The notes under the pieces were generated by a model, which was not told the DNA's origin, did no database searches, and was given only the letters and a program-made list of their open reading frames with translations. Below, in pieces: positions 32,730 to 42,640 of a stretch of 64,000 bases of DNA. Numbering within the stretch: the stretch's first letter is position 1; the number at the start of each line of letters is the position of its first letter. The DNA lies in the NCBI GenBank assembly GCA_030685235.1, contig MU839133.1, positions 186,001-250,000 on the forward strand, written 5' to 3'. Position numbers and translations under genes: made by a program. Source of the stretch: Copromyces sp. CBS 386.78 (Eukaryota; Ascomycota; Sordariomycetes; Sordariales; Sordariaceae).

Positions 32730-34579
32730 ATGGCCTCCTCGCAGCAGCCGTCGATCCTAAGTCATCCAACGATCGGACCTATTCGCGGCATCCGGAGAGT
32801 TGACGGTCTTGCTCAATTCCTCGGTGTACAATATGCTGTTCTGCGGGATAGATTCGCCCGCGGAGAGCTCTTGAAAGCCTACGCGTCTGACCATCCACGC
32901 ATCAGAGAAGGCGTGTTCGATGCAACTTGTCTTGTGTAAGGGTTCAGCCCCTCACATGATACCCTATGCTTAAAGCTGACGACATGATATAGCCCGGTCC
33001 CCATCAGCCCTACCAATGGGTGCGAATGGGAACAGAAGCTAATCCAACACTCATTACCGGCGTCGACATTGGCGCAATCAGACACGGAGTGCTTGACGCT
33101 CAACATTGCTGTGCCCGACTTGAAGACTGACGGCCCGGCATGGCCCGTCCTTGCGCTTGTACACGGCGGAGCCTTTGCTACCGGGAGTAGCTCATACCCA
33201 CAGTATGACTTGGGACGCATTGTTCAAACAAGCGTGCAAATGGGCCAGCCCATCATTGCAGTAGGTATCAAGTACGTGTCCCTCCCAGAGATCCGTGGAC
33301 TCTGACTGACATGCTCAAGCTACATACCGGCTGGGTGTTGCTGGGTTCCTCCACTCGTCAGCAATGGCGGCAGCTGGATACAAGCCAAACAACGGCTTGG
33401 ATGACCAGAGACTGGGCCTCCTATGGATCAAGCATCATATTTCCGGTTTTCACGGGGACCCTCAACGCGTGACGTACATTGGGGAGAGCTCTGGAGCAGG
33501 TGCGTTTACCTACCTATCTATAACCCCTTGAAACCCATGTTCAAAATCTGATATGGGCCATCAGCATCTGGGACATTCCATCTGCACGGGACTGAACCGC
33601 TGTTCAGCCAGCTTATTGCCATGAGCGGGTCATCCCTCGTCAAGGCTAAATCTATGGCGATGGGTGAAAGGTCGTTTGCAACTGCCCTCCAGTTGCTGGG
33701 CGGTGATGACGGTATGGAAGTCCTCCTGAAGGCCTCGCCAGAGGACATCAGGGAGAAGATCGGGCGTCAGATGCCTATGGGGCCTCTCATTGACGGCAAG
33801 AAGATACCTGCCGCCACGACTTACGCTGCATTGGCAGACCCAGACCTGGCAGCGGGCCTGTTTCCTGGGATGCAGTGGTGCAAAAGAATGATGGTGGGCG
33901 ACTGCCAGATGGATGTAGGTGTTGCAGCTCCAACATAATCCCAATAAATCCAAAACTGACAGCCACCTAGGGCAGTGCATATGCACCCCGTGTCGCAGCT
34001 CGGAGCGATGTGTTGCCTCACACGCTAGCAAGATATATCGCAGAGGCTCTAGATCCCATCGACCCCAAGCTTTCACCAGTCATTATTTATGTCAGCATAC
34101 CAACTTGACGAGAATGCGACGGTCAACACACTCGAGTCGACCAAGGCTGTCTTGGATCTTGCGACTGACATCTGCTTTGCACTTGGTGCTCGGGCTTTTG
34201 CGAGGGCATGGTCCCAGAAGCCTGGCGCAGAAGCTTTCCTTTACCGGTTCAACGTGCCAAACCCTTGGGATGGTCCGTGGAAAGGTCATGCCACGCACAT
34301 TCTGGATATCGCATTGGCGTTGCAGAACTACAGAGAACATCTGGGACTCGGTCAGCAAAATCAGGGGAGAGATTCGCGAGAGACATGGTCTCGTTTGTTA
34401 ACGGCGAACCTCCGTGGCACCCATACGGGGTTGGTGCGATGGTGTACTATGCTGTGGAGGATAGCGAAGATGACGAATCTCGATACGTCCCGACTGAAGA
34501 TCCGCAGCAGACAGGGAGAAGAGTCATTCTCCAGGACTTGCTTGATGAAGAAGGACTCGACAAGGTGATGACCGCGTAG
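32730..34579 (+). pseudogene. Type-B carboxylesterase with frameshifts
   Basis: An alpha/beta-hydrolase of the carboxylesterase type-B family. Inferred exons are 32730-32935, 32993-33271, 33320-33499, 33565-33914 and 33971-34579. Motifs are VLALVHGGAFATGSSS (oxyanion hole) and GESSGAG (nucleophile elbow, split by the 33500-33564 intron); PWHPYG near the C terminus is also typical. The splice pattern is orderly but the frame breaks three times: four extra bases (ATAC, 33324-33327) between NY and RLGVAGFL; one extra T near 34088 between SPVI and MSAYQL; and one missing A in CAGCAAAATC near 34360. No signal peptide is evident. I infer a recently inactivated gene. Sequencing error is less likely for the 4-base insertion. 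Confidence 0.75.
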
Positions 34580-35191
34580 GAAATGTTTATGAAGGGGCCG
34601 AAAGTCTAAGACGTTGCGGGGGGATACAGAACCCAGGTGCAGTCGATTCGAATTGCATTTCTGCTGTCCGTTCCCAAGCCAGCTTGAGCAGCTGAGGGTT
34701 ATAAAAGGCGTAAGTGATGTACCTCCTAACTGGACATTTATCTCCTCTTGTTTGCTGACAACGGATGGTTAGCATGGTCGAGAATACCTTATGGACAGGC
34801 TGTGCGAGAAGTACGGAGGGGATAGCGGGTCTCCCTATTTACGTGTAGACCTACCTGCTCCTTTCGGCTAGTATTTCATCTACAAATAGACCTTGAGATC
34901 ATTCTTCTACTCAATAACTCAATCCTTGACAATCAGCTAATCGCTTCATTTCATTGCCTTGTGCGCTGTACGAAGGTAGGTACTCATGCTACGCCCCCAC
35001 TTATTGGGACGTCCGGGAACGAATATGTACTAGCTCCCTCTGTACTAAGGTAGGAAAAGAAAACAAACCCCCCTAAAGAATTAGAAAACTATTATAAAGA
35101 AGGGCGCGGCGACAGATCGATTCGTCCCTCACCCTTCAAAATTAGTACAACAGTCAAGCTCGCCAAAAGCTAGCAAGCCCGAGATACCGCT
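34580..35191. other. Intergenic, no gene seen
   Basis: About 610 bp between the esterase relic and the DUF4419 gene; a TAGGTAGGTAC motif lies at about 34974-34984. Confidence 0.5.
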
Positions 35192-36460
35192 ATGCCCGTC
35201 GTTATTAAGCCGGACCCTGACTCCCAAAGCGGCAAGAACCGCGACGGGGCTACGTCGTCGCCCTTAAACTTACTCTTTCACACCTCGTCCGCCTACTACC
35301 GCTACCCCATTCTACACTCATCGTTCAACTCTCAGCACAATCCTAGTGGTTCTACGAACCCCCCCTTCTCCATTGTGGGCAATAAGAATGGTTTCGTCCA
35401 TACCGTCATCCGTGCCTGGCAGCAAGACCTGCACCTAAGGATCCGGCCCGATGATGTGTGGCTCGCCATTCTCACCCAGTTTAGTTTCTTCGTCAACAAG
35501 AACGCCGAGGCGCTCCGTCATCTCTTCGTTTCCCATCAAGGTCGGCAGGAGGTCGTTGTCAATGTCGATGCCCCCTCGGTCAGGGCTGTAGACGTTGGGG
35601 CTATTACCCAACGGCTGGCGGCCATGGTGAAGGAGCGCCTCGTGGACCCTAACATCGCCGACACCCTTCTGCCCACTTTCACTACCACGACACCACACGA
35701 CCGAGAGGTAGCCGCCATAGCGTTCCTGGGCGTTACACAGGAGTATTTCAGCTCTAAACTGCGGTTCGGCTGCGGCCTCCCGTCGGTCACCTTATTAGGA
35801 GAGAGAAGCGACTGGGCCGACATTCTTAGGCGTGTGGCCTGGTTCGAGACCCTTGGTCACGAGGAGACGGACGCGTGGACCATCCGGCTGACCAAAGTCC
35901 TTACCTACATGGTAGCCAGCTTCGACTCTCCAGACGGGGCCGATGTTAAGAACTTTTGGGCACGCACAGTTCATGAGGGACCAGCAAAGAGCTCTGGCGG
36001 CATTGTGAGCCTGTCGGGGTGGCTGACTACGTTTTGTTGGTGGGGGGCTGGTGGCGAGAGAGTCCCGAGCTATACCTCTACCGATGAACAACTCTGCACC
36101 TACGGGCAGCCCATGACAACCTCTCCAGCTCCTACCCTCGTTCCATCCAGTTCCCGTTCTCACTTGAAAATCATGCCGCCCAGACATCGTCGCTTGACGC
36201 TAGACGGTGTCGAGTTTCCCGTTATTGATCGGAAGAGGGTGCCGCCGGGCGTAGTTACAGTCCCGGTCACTTTGCACCAGCATGTACCTAGCAACGCGAT
36301 TTTTATGGGCGGGTCGATGGGCATGCAGGTAATTGAGCAGGAAGACGACCAAACGGCGGCTCAACCTGCTTCGGGATGGTGGCTGCTGTTAGCCATCGAG
36401 GACCCAAATATACCCCCTCCCCAAAGATCGCCCGAAGGACATTGGTACGTCCCTAGTTAG
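35192..36460 (+). CDS. DUF4419 domain protein
   Basis: An intronless 422-aa protein that I recognise as a DUF4419 member from its ordered motifs: NGFVHTVIRAWQQDLHLRIR, PDDVWLAILTQFSFFVN, ADTLLPTFTTTTPHDREVA, FGCGLPSVTLLGERSDW and the SGWLTTFCWWG block. The biochemical role of the family is unknown. There is no signal peptide or membrane segment. The C-terminal 100 residues are Pro/Ser-rich and hydrophilic, with a late segment FPVIDRKRVPPGVVTVPVTL. It stands isolated: neighbours on the left are catabolic relics, and on the right 3 kb of gene-poor DNA leads to the secreted-protein gene. No frameshifts or RIP signs were seen. Confidence 0.85.
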   Translation: MPVVIKPDPDSQSGKNRDGATSSPLNLLFHTSSAYYRYPILHSSFNSQHNPSGSTNPPFSIVGNKNGFVHTVIRAWQQDLHLRIRPDDVWLAILTQFSFFVNKNAEALRHLFVSHQGRQEVVVNVDAPSVRAVDVGAITQRLAAMVKERLVDPNIADTLLPTFTTTTPHDREVAAIAFLGVTQEYFSSKLRFGCGLPSVTLLGERSDWADILRRVAWFETLGHEETDAWTIRLTKVLTYMVASFDSPDGADVKNFWARTVHEGPAKSSGGIVSLSGWLTTFCWWGAGGERVPSYTSTDEQLCTYGQPMTTSPAPTLVPSSSRSHLKIMPPRHRRLTLDGVEFPVIDRKRVPPGVVTVPVTLHQHVPSNAIFMGGSMGMQVIEQEDDQTAAQPASGWWLLLAIEDPNIPPPQRSPEGHWYVPS

Positions 36461-37239
36461 AGGTAGTGTTTGGTACTTTAGTCTATGCCTTCGTAACCCG
36501 ACACAATATATTACGCTGAACATCTCCTCACGTTCAAAGCAAAGTTGGGACCGTCACCAACCGTATAGCTGGCGACTTTACTAGTCGGAGGGTGCTTAGG
36601 GAAATTACTATCGAAGAGGTGCCGTAGAACCATTATAAAAATACCAAATCCAGCTATCCTTTAGTCTACGTCCTTTGCCAACCCAAGCCTACAATGCCTA
36701 TGTTCCAGAACAAATTACTGGGTTAGCCAACCTAAAAAAAGGCACCGGAGGTATATTTACTAAAGTACACGTGAGAATGATTGGAGGTACATGAGGAAGT
36801 CTTAGGAACTACTAGTTTTACGTCTATTATTATTAGCATTTCCGTAATAGACTTTGCACTCATCTTACAGAGATGACCAAAGGATTCTAATACACATATA
36901 CAATATTAGTTACATATGCTTCACTAGGACTTTCTAGCCAAGTATACTTAATATGGATTAATAAGTAACACTAGTACCATAGTGGGAAAATCTGTTTCTA
37001 GACATTGATTGTGGCTGTTAGACAATAACCACAACCAATGTCTGAAAACCAACGCATCTTTTTTATAGGGGGTAAGCGCTGTACTATAGTGGCCTTGAAT
37101 TTGGAGTTGTAGGTTGGGTTGGGTCCGAATTTCTCAAAGTCTCAAAGTCTCAAAGTTCCAAAGTCCCTCCTTCCTCCAACTTCCAACATCCCCTTTATCA
37201 ATGGAAAGAACCAGCTATTTCTTTTAGAAACAACCAAAT
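36461..37239. other. Gene-poor spacer
   Basis: AT-richer non-coding DNA. A short tandem of TCTCAAAGT (three copies, about 37130-37156) is the only regular structure; the frame crossing it (37119-37460) encodes nothing recognisable. Confidence 0.5.
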
Positions 37240-37319
37240 GGCCCAGTGGCCAAGTGGTTATTGAAGCAGTGCTTCATCGTGACATCTTCCATTCGATTCC
37301 TGTTCGTGCCCAATTTTTT
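37240..37319 (+). ncRNA. tRNA-like Pol III unit (tRNA pseudogene or tRNA-derived SINE head)
   Basis: The 73-nt segment 37240-37312 has an exact A-box consensus (TGGCCAAGTGG, 37247-37257), a near-consensus B box (CATTCGATTCC, 37290-37300) at normal tRNA spacing, and a T6 run directly after it (37314-37319). That is the complete Pol III promoter and terminator set. However, the acceptor arms (GGCCCAG / CGTGCCC) pair only partly and the D and T stems are weak, so it is not a normal tRNA. The centre reads CATCGTGAC, where CGT would be a Thr anticodon. A decayed tRNA or the head of a SINE are both possible. Confidence 0.4.
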
Positions 37320-38931
37320 GAAGCCATTCCGACCATCGTTCCAATCGGAACCAACCTAGGTAGGTACCTTAGAAATTCCGGTACCTTAGAAATTCCGACT
37401 TTCAAACCCAACGGCCAGCTTTACCTTAGTAGTCCTAACGAAGCCTTAAAGGACCACTAAAATATACAGTCAGCACCCCTGTAAATGCAACACCCTCTGG
37501 GAGCAACCCTCCTGTAATAGCAACAGTAACCCCCAAAACTCCCCTTTTTGTATGGGTAAGCGCAAATATGCAAATCGCATACAGAAAATCGAAAATTTGC
37601 TGTTAATTTTGTATAGGAAAATGAAATTTTGGGGGGTAAAAGGCGCAGGGTTAGGGTTAGTATAGTCTTATAATGGGGGACAAAAGTTTGGGCATAGGCT
37701 TTTTTTTGGGTGGTTTTGGTGGTGCGGCCCGTGCACCCTACCCCTGTACCAGCAAACCCCCCTGTTCTAGCAACACTTGGGTCGAAATTTTAGGTGTTGC
37801 TGGAACTAGGATGCTGACTGTAGGAGGTAATACCCTATACTTTTGCGTTTTAGGGGCCTGGGAGACAATTAATATCTGGAAAGCAATTACTGTTTTCTAA
37901 ACATTAGTTGTCTGACTCAGGGTTTCCCGCTTCGGTACCTATTTAGTTGCAATTTAAGGGGATTCCTCTTCTCGCAGCCCCCAGCCTCGAGCATCTTGTG
38001 TATTTGCTCAGCACTCTTAACCTAGCCCTACATAAGTACGTGTACGGTCTGAGCTCCAGGCTTTGTTAGCAACAACTGGTCCAGACTGTCCCCCGCTCCT
38101 ACGCCTCATCGTGGGAGCAGGAACCTTCTAGGCTCAGTTCGTGATGATATGTTAGATTATTAATTACAAATCCCTCCCTATCCCTCCGTCACATAGTGAC
38201 TGCGATTTTTAAGAGGGATACTGTAATGATTCAACTGCCTATTAGACATCCGAACTATGATAAATATCTATAAGGTGATTGCTAAACAGCTGTGTGTACT
38301 CAGGTAAGCTGTTACGATTTGTAAAGGGTACAGCATGGTTAACACAGATACTGGCCAAAAGAATCGATAAAGTTCTACGAAGAGAGAAGGGGAGAAAGAG
38401 ACGCCCTCTAGGCAGTCTAGCCGGCTGTCCTAAAGAAGGGACGTACGCACGCACAGGCTAGTATTACCTGCCGCGAGAGTAGAGCACTCGCCTGGCAAGA
38501 TTGCCAGGCATTTCAGCCACGGGCACTAGCCCTATGACATTAGCCCCCTTCTCCTCCTCCACCCTAGCTCACTAGATACATGCGCGTGACTCTGCACGTG
38601 ATTCCCAAACAACAGACGACAAGCCCCTCTGGGCCACCTCTCTTGCGCGCCTCACTTTCTTGCTTTTTTATTGCTCCGCGAATTGTCTCGCGTCCGCCCG
38701 CTTGTAGTTCTGTGGTTGATGATTTCTTCATCTTCTCTGGGGTAGTCCTTAATATAGCGGTCAATAGGTCCGCTGTTAGTGTCCGCCGAGCCATAATTTT
38801 CTTCGAACTTCAGGTATTTAAACTGAACGGTTATTTTACAAGAACTTGTTTGCTCACAATGAGCTGTACCATACTCACGAGTACAGTAATATAGAGCACC
38901 AGGTTGCCTGCAATGTCTTGAATACTGACTG
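37320..38931. other. Gene-poor region with small repeats
   Basis: About 1.6 kb with no supported gene. It contains a tandem duplication of GGTACCTTAGAAATTCC (two copies near 37363-37397) and TTAGGGTTAG at 37651-37660. A stretch at about 38470-38530 resembles the 5' half of a tRNA. Frames at 38564-39005 (minus) and 38580-38894 (plus) show no domains. Confidence 0.45.
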
Positions 38932-39250
38932 TACCCTATCGACTCGGGGTATCCGGTTTTAGGTTCCAAGGAAATCAGGCATAGTCTGCAAGCATACTGC
39001 AACATTCATGCCTACCAGAAATTGTATGCAAGACAGTGATTCTGAATGTCTCCACCCTCCAGCTCGCTGTCTTTATTAGGGGGGGGGGAGATATGGCACC
39101 AGAAGAATCGAATTTATGGTGCTCCGGGCTCTCCAGCTGTCTCCCCCACCCTTTTTCCCGGGCATGAAAAGCACATATTCGTGCAGTGTGCTTACTGATT
39201 CTGCCCGATTTCCTTGGAACCTAAAACCGGATGCTCCGAGTCGATACGGT
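38932..39250. repeat. Long inverted repeat pair (MITE-like, 319 bp)
   Basis: The arm at 38932-38981 (starting TACCCTATCGACTCGGGG) and the arm at 39202-39250 are near-perfect reverse complements over about 49 bp, sharing CCGGTTTTAGGTTCCAAGGA exactly with only a few mismatches elsewhere. The about 220-bp spacer includes a G9 run and is unrelated to any gene I recognise. No clear target duplication is visible outside. It could be a miniature inverted-repeat element or the remains of a larger duplicated segment. Confidence 0.6.
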
Positions 39251-39552
39251 ATGCATGAATAAATTTCCGCATTGCATATTTATTTCATACAGATTTTCTC
39301 AACACATGTATAAAAGCAAGGGTCTCTTCACTCTTCCTTTACTTATCTTCTTCTCCTCTACTAATCAATTGAATTATCCTCAATCTTGTCTACCTACATT
39401 TACTCTTGTGCTACTGTACAACGCTGTGGATTTCAACAAGCGTATCAACCTTCAGCTACCTAGGAATATCAGATCTTCTTAGGTACGTTCCAAGCTCATC
39501 ACTCGCACTTCTCCAAACATACTGAAAGGTTGACACTCGAATCATAGCCACC
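39251..39552. other. Promoter region of the secreted-protein gene
   Basis: About 300 bp, pyrimidine-rich near 39328-39360. A 'TATAAAAG' box lies at about 39309-39316 on the + strand, some 240 bp before the start codon. Confidence 0.45.
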
Positions 39553-40272
39553 ATGCGTCTCTCCAAGATTGCCTACTCAATTTCACTCGCTGTCTTTCAG
39601 GTAGGTTACCGTCCTTATCACTTCAATCTGGTGAATCTCCGTCTAACTATCGTTCTCGCAGTTGAGCAGCAACGTTCGATGTTTACCTCAAGGCGTATCA
39701 GGAATTCCTCCCTTAAACGAGCCTCCATTTAATCAGCCTCCATCAAACGAGCCAGTTCCAGAACCGCTTAGCGACCGCTGGGACATAAGAATCAAGTGCG
39801 ATCTTGATGGCTATCCCGTTAAGAGGAAGAGCATTGCAGAGGGCATAAAATATCTCAGAAACGGAGTAACCGGCTCTCCTTCCCTCGGTCCCATAGACTT
39901 TGAGAGGGTCAGTTGCTCTCACAAGAGTGGCATATACTGGGCTAATCTGGTACGTCTGCTTGAGTTTTTTCAACTCTTCACATTCCCTATTTCATTCACA
40001 AAGGAATTCTTTCTTTCCATCTCTCTGTCTTTAAACAAATTGTAGTCAGTCAGTTGCTAATCAATTCATGTCACACGCTTGACGTATTTACTTTTCAGTA
40101 CTATAAGCACCGATTCGATCTCGACAGTTATGGCGAAATTGCCGACGGAGCACAGATGATCTTGGATGAGTGCAGTACGGGTGATAAGTACGTTTCAGGA
40201 GAAGCAGTTTTTACTACTTTAGATGATCCGGAAGGGGCATGGGCTGTCTTTGTCGAGTTCGCTCATTGCTAG
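39553..40272 (+). CDS. Small secreted cysteine-containing protein (effector candidate)
   Basis: Three inferred exons (39553-39600, 39662-39949, 40099-40272) give 169 aa. An N-terminal signal peptide (MRLSKIAYSISLAVFQLSSN...) is itself split by the first intron. A short Pro/Asn-rich linker follows (PPLNEPPFNQPPSNEPVPEP). The folded part has WDIRIKCDLDG, KSIAEGIKYLR, RVSCSHKSGIYW, LDSYGEIADGAQMILDEC, YVSGEAVF and a final FVEFAHC. I recognise the layout of a widespread fungal small secreted protein family in which SCS..S.IYWCN normally follows; here the Cys after Trp is Ala (IYWANL). Five Cys are in the whole precursor. The function is unknown. It sits directly beside the right RIP block, a typical location of candidate effectors. 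Start context is CCACCATGC. Confidence 0.75.
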
Positions 40273-41049
40273 ATGCGATAGGAAGGATCAAATAGAACAC
40301 CGATTCATTTCTTAATATGTATTATAGTGCGCATACGGTATCTGTAACAATGGTCTCTGTCACGGCGTAACCAGAGAGCAAAGGAGTGTGCACCGCTTTA
40401 ATAATCTTGGACTAAAGACACCTTCTCCCGAAAAATATTTTTCTAAACTAGCTCCGGCTAATTAAGATTGTACTTTCGGTAATCAACCAATTAGGACTAG
40501 GTATCCTAATTCGTCGTCTTAATACTAAACCGGTTATTACGACCTTCCTACTACTGAGAAAGGGCCCGGCGCCCGATATTTCGACTCCTTCGGCCGCCAT
40601 AATTCCTGCAAAGGATTCTATCGTAGTTTTACTATATAAAATAAATAAAGAATTTGTTGAGGAGTTCTACGTGCGATTTTTCATCGCTGAAATTACTATC
40701 GAAGCTATCGATAATATATTTAAAGGCCTTAAAATTCCCGCTTAACGAAAGGCGGCCGTCCCCTTTCGAAAATAGTTTTATTTTCTCCACCGCTTTTTCT
40801 TTTCCCTTTCCCCCCTAGGATCGAACCCGACTACTTTCTTTTAATTTCTTAGTAAGGGAATATTTAACCCCCCGGCCCTAATTAACTAAATTAGGCCTAA
40901 CCCTAAATATTAACGTATTAAAAAGGCGAAGGCTTAATTGATTAATTAAAAAGCTCCGCCCTCTTACTTAGCGCTTATTAAAAACTCTACGCCCCGGACT
41001 AATTAATAAGTAATTAAATTAAAGAAGGATAATAAAGTAATTAAATAAA
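40273..41049. other. Start of the right AT-rich RIP block
   Basis: CA/TG-poor, AT-rich DNA with no intact frame. A GGTTCGATCCT-like B-box on the minus strand near 40827-40840 (CTAGGATCGAACCCGAC on +) hints at a tRNA-derived repeat but no A box was found. Confidence 0.45.
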
Positions 41050-42640
41050 TAAGCTGAGGCCTAAAAACGACGCCGAAATCAGAAACGCCGGTTTCTGGTC
41101 GAAGAGTGCTCCAAAACGAAAAACGACAACGGCAATCGACTCGTAAGGGTCTTTTACCCCCCTTACGATATTGTACGACGTACGCAACGACGGTATTGAG
41201 TCGTCGTTATCGGTAGTAATTAATAGTAGTACTAGCGGACTCGAAAATAACGTTTATAACCCCTTCGTAAGCTTTTCAAATTATAACGACCCCGACGTAG
41301 CGCTCGCTTCTACAAATATGAAAAAGCCTTAGGAAGATAATAAAATAATAAAGATATATATTATCCGAATGAATAAAACCGCGGACTATACTGCTATTAT
41401 AGAGGAGGATTATATTTAAATTCGAAAATTAATTTTCGATATTGTAAAAATTTACGTATAGAAAAGTGGGTTTTTATTATTTGAAGTAGATAAATTTAGA
41501 AATAGTTTTACAGCTATTAGGAAGGAATTCTACGATTTTAAAAAGGAGATTTTTATAGAATTTAAGAAAAGTATAATATTAACGCCGAAGTAAATTATAA
41601 TTATTATTCGAGTAGTAACCTCCGGTAAGGCTATTATTACTATTACCCCTTAATTTCTTATTGCCCCCCTCTATTTTATATTAAATAGGTTCGAATATTA
41701 ATTTACAATTCAAAAGGTTAATTCTTTTATTAATAAAATAATATAGTCGAATAATAATATTAAATAATATATTATTAATATCCTAAATAATCCGAAGAAG
41801 GTAGTTAGAGCTATTATTAAAATGAAATTACGGGTAATTATATTATTACTTTCGACGAAACGATACGCAATTAGTATTTTAAAAATTAAATTTAAATAAA
41901 GAATCTATTCGGAAAAAGAGTAGAAATTACTATTATTACTATTCCGGTTTTAATTAAAGCCATCCTTTAAATTGGTTTTAGCGAAATAAGTACGGACTAA
42001 ATTATTTAATTTATAAAGGAGTAGAATAAGGAAGCCGAGATTATTAGGGCGAAATTTTAGAAGAGAAGGAACTATCACGGACTAGGAGTGCATTTGCCTA
42101 GTCGGCCAAAGGCCAAAAGATGAATAGATGTTGTGCTTGCAGACACAACTCCGAATGCACTACTATATAGCCAATGTCAACCTGTGACACTACCTTCCCT
42201 TAAAGCGATATCGAAGATATTAAGATAAGGCTCCGTCCCCCAACGGAGGCGACAATGTCGCGAAGGATTTTATCGCCGTACGATAACTATATAACACCAC
42301 CTGAAAATGCAACTTTCGGCTCAGTTGAACATTTTCCAATAGGTCGATACCTAGGGCTTCTTTTTTCGTACGATTTATCTTTAGGAGCTGTGCTCTACTA
42401 ATCCAAAATCGTTTTCGAAAATGCCCCGGCCGGGAATCGAACCTACCGTTTAAGCACAACATACTATCACGGACTAGGAGTGCATTTGCCTAGTCGGCCA
42501 AAGGCCAAAAGATGAATAGATGTTGTGCTTGCAGACACAACTCCGAATGCACTACTATATAGCCAATGTCAACCTGTGACAGGAACGAAGAGAAAGGGAT
42601 AATTTTTATAAAGGTAGTAACGGTAAAAGTTATTATATTC
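41050..42640 (+). mobile_element. Tad-like LINE, 5' part (ORF1 relic), interrupted by a miniature element
   Basis: The stretch beginning GACGCCGAAATCAGAAACGC (about 41074) matches the minus-strand sequence starting near 56320. The encoded NVYNPF...YNDPDVAL (about 41247-41310) matches NSVYNPFGSILGYNDPNAAL of the other copy. Both belong to ORF1 of the same LINE. The rest of ORF1 is full of RIP stops. The copy is split by the 509-bp terminal-repeat element at 42073-42581 and ends where the gypsy relic begins (about 42641). Confidence 0.55.
42073..42581. mobile_element. Miniature terminal-direct-repeat element (TRIM-like, 509 bp)
   Basis: Identical 117-bp direct repeats (42073-42189 and 42465-42581) flank 275 bp of unique sequence. 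The host sequence GGAAC occurs directly before (42068-42072) and after (42582-42586): a 5-bp target-site duplication, as made by retroviral-type integrases. Each repeat ends in short inverted motifs (TATCAC...GTGACA). No protein is encoded; the internal minus-strand frame 42220-42462 has no domain. On the minus strand the interior contains GGTTCGATTCCCGG (42430-42443 complement), a tRNA T-arm/B-box-like stretch next to the repeat. CA/TG dinucleotides are normal, so it is not RIP-mutated although its surroundings are. Confidence 0.8.

Noticed and set aside
19973..34579. Explaining all frameshifts in the catabolic cluster as sequencing error
   Set aside because: Long neighbouring genes (Ppo, amidohydrolase, DUF4419, dioxygenase) have none, and truncations and a 4-base duplication accompany the single-base changes. 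Individual homopolymer sites could still be errors.
37651..37660. TTAGGGTTAG, also GGGTTAGGGTTA near 46784 and 58269
   Set aside because: Only two telomere-like units each; those in the MULE family are part of its subterminal sequence. Not a telomere.
38465..38535. tRNA-like stretch (GTAGAGCACTCGCCTGGCAA and a following GCCAGGC hairpin)
   Set aside because: It resembles the 5' half of a tRNA-Ala/Gly, but no B box or 3' half follows, so no tRNA is called.
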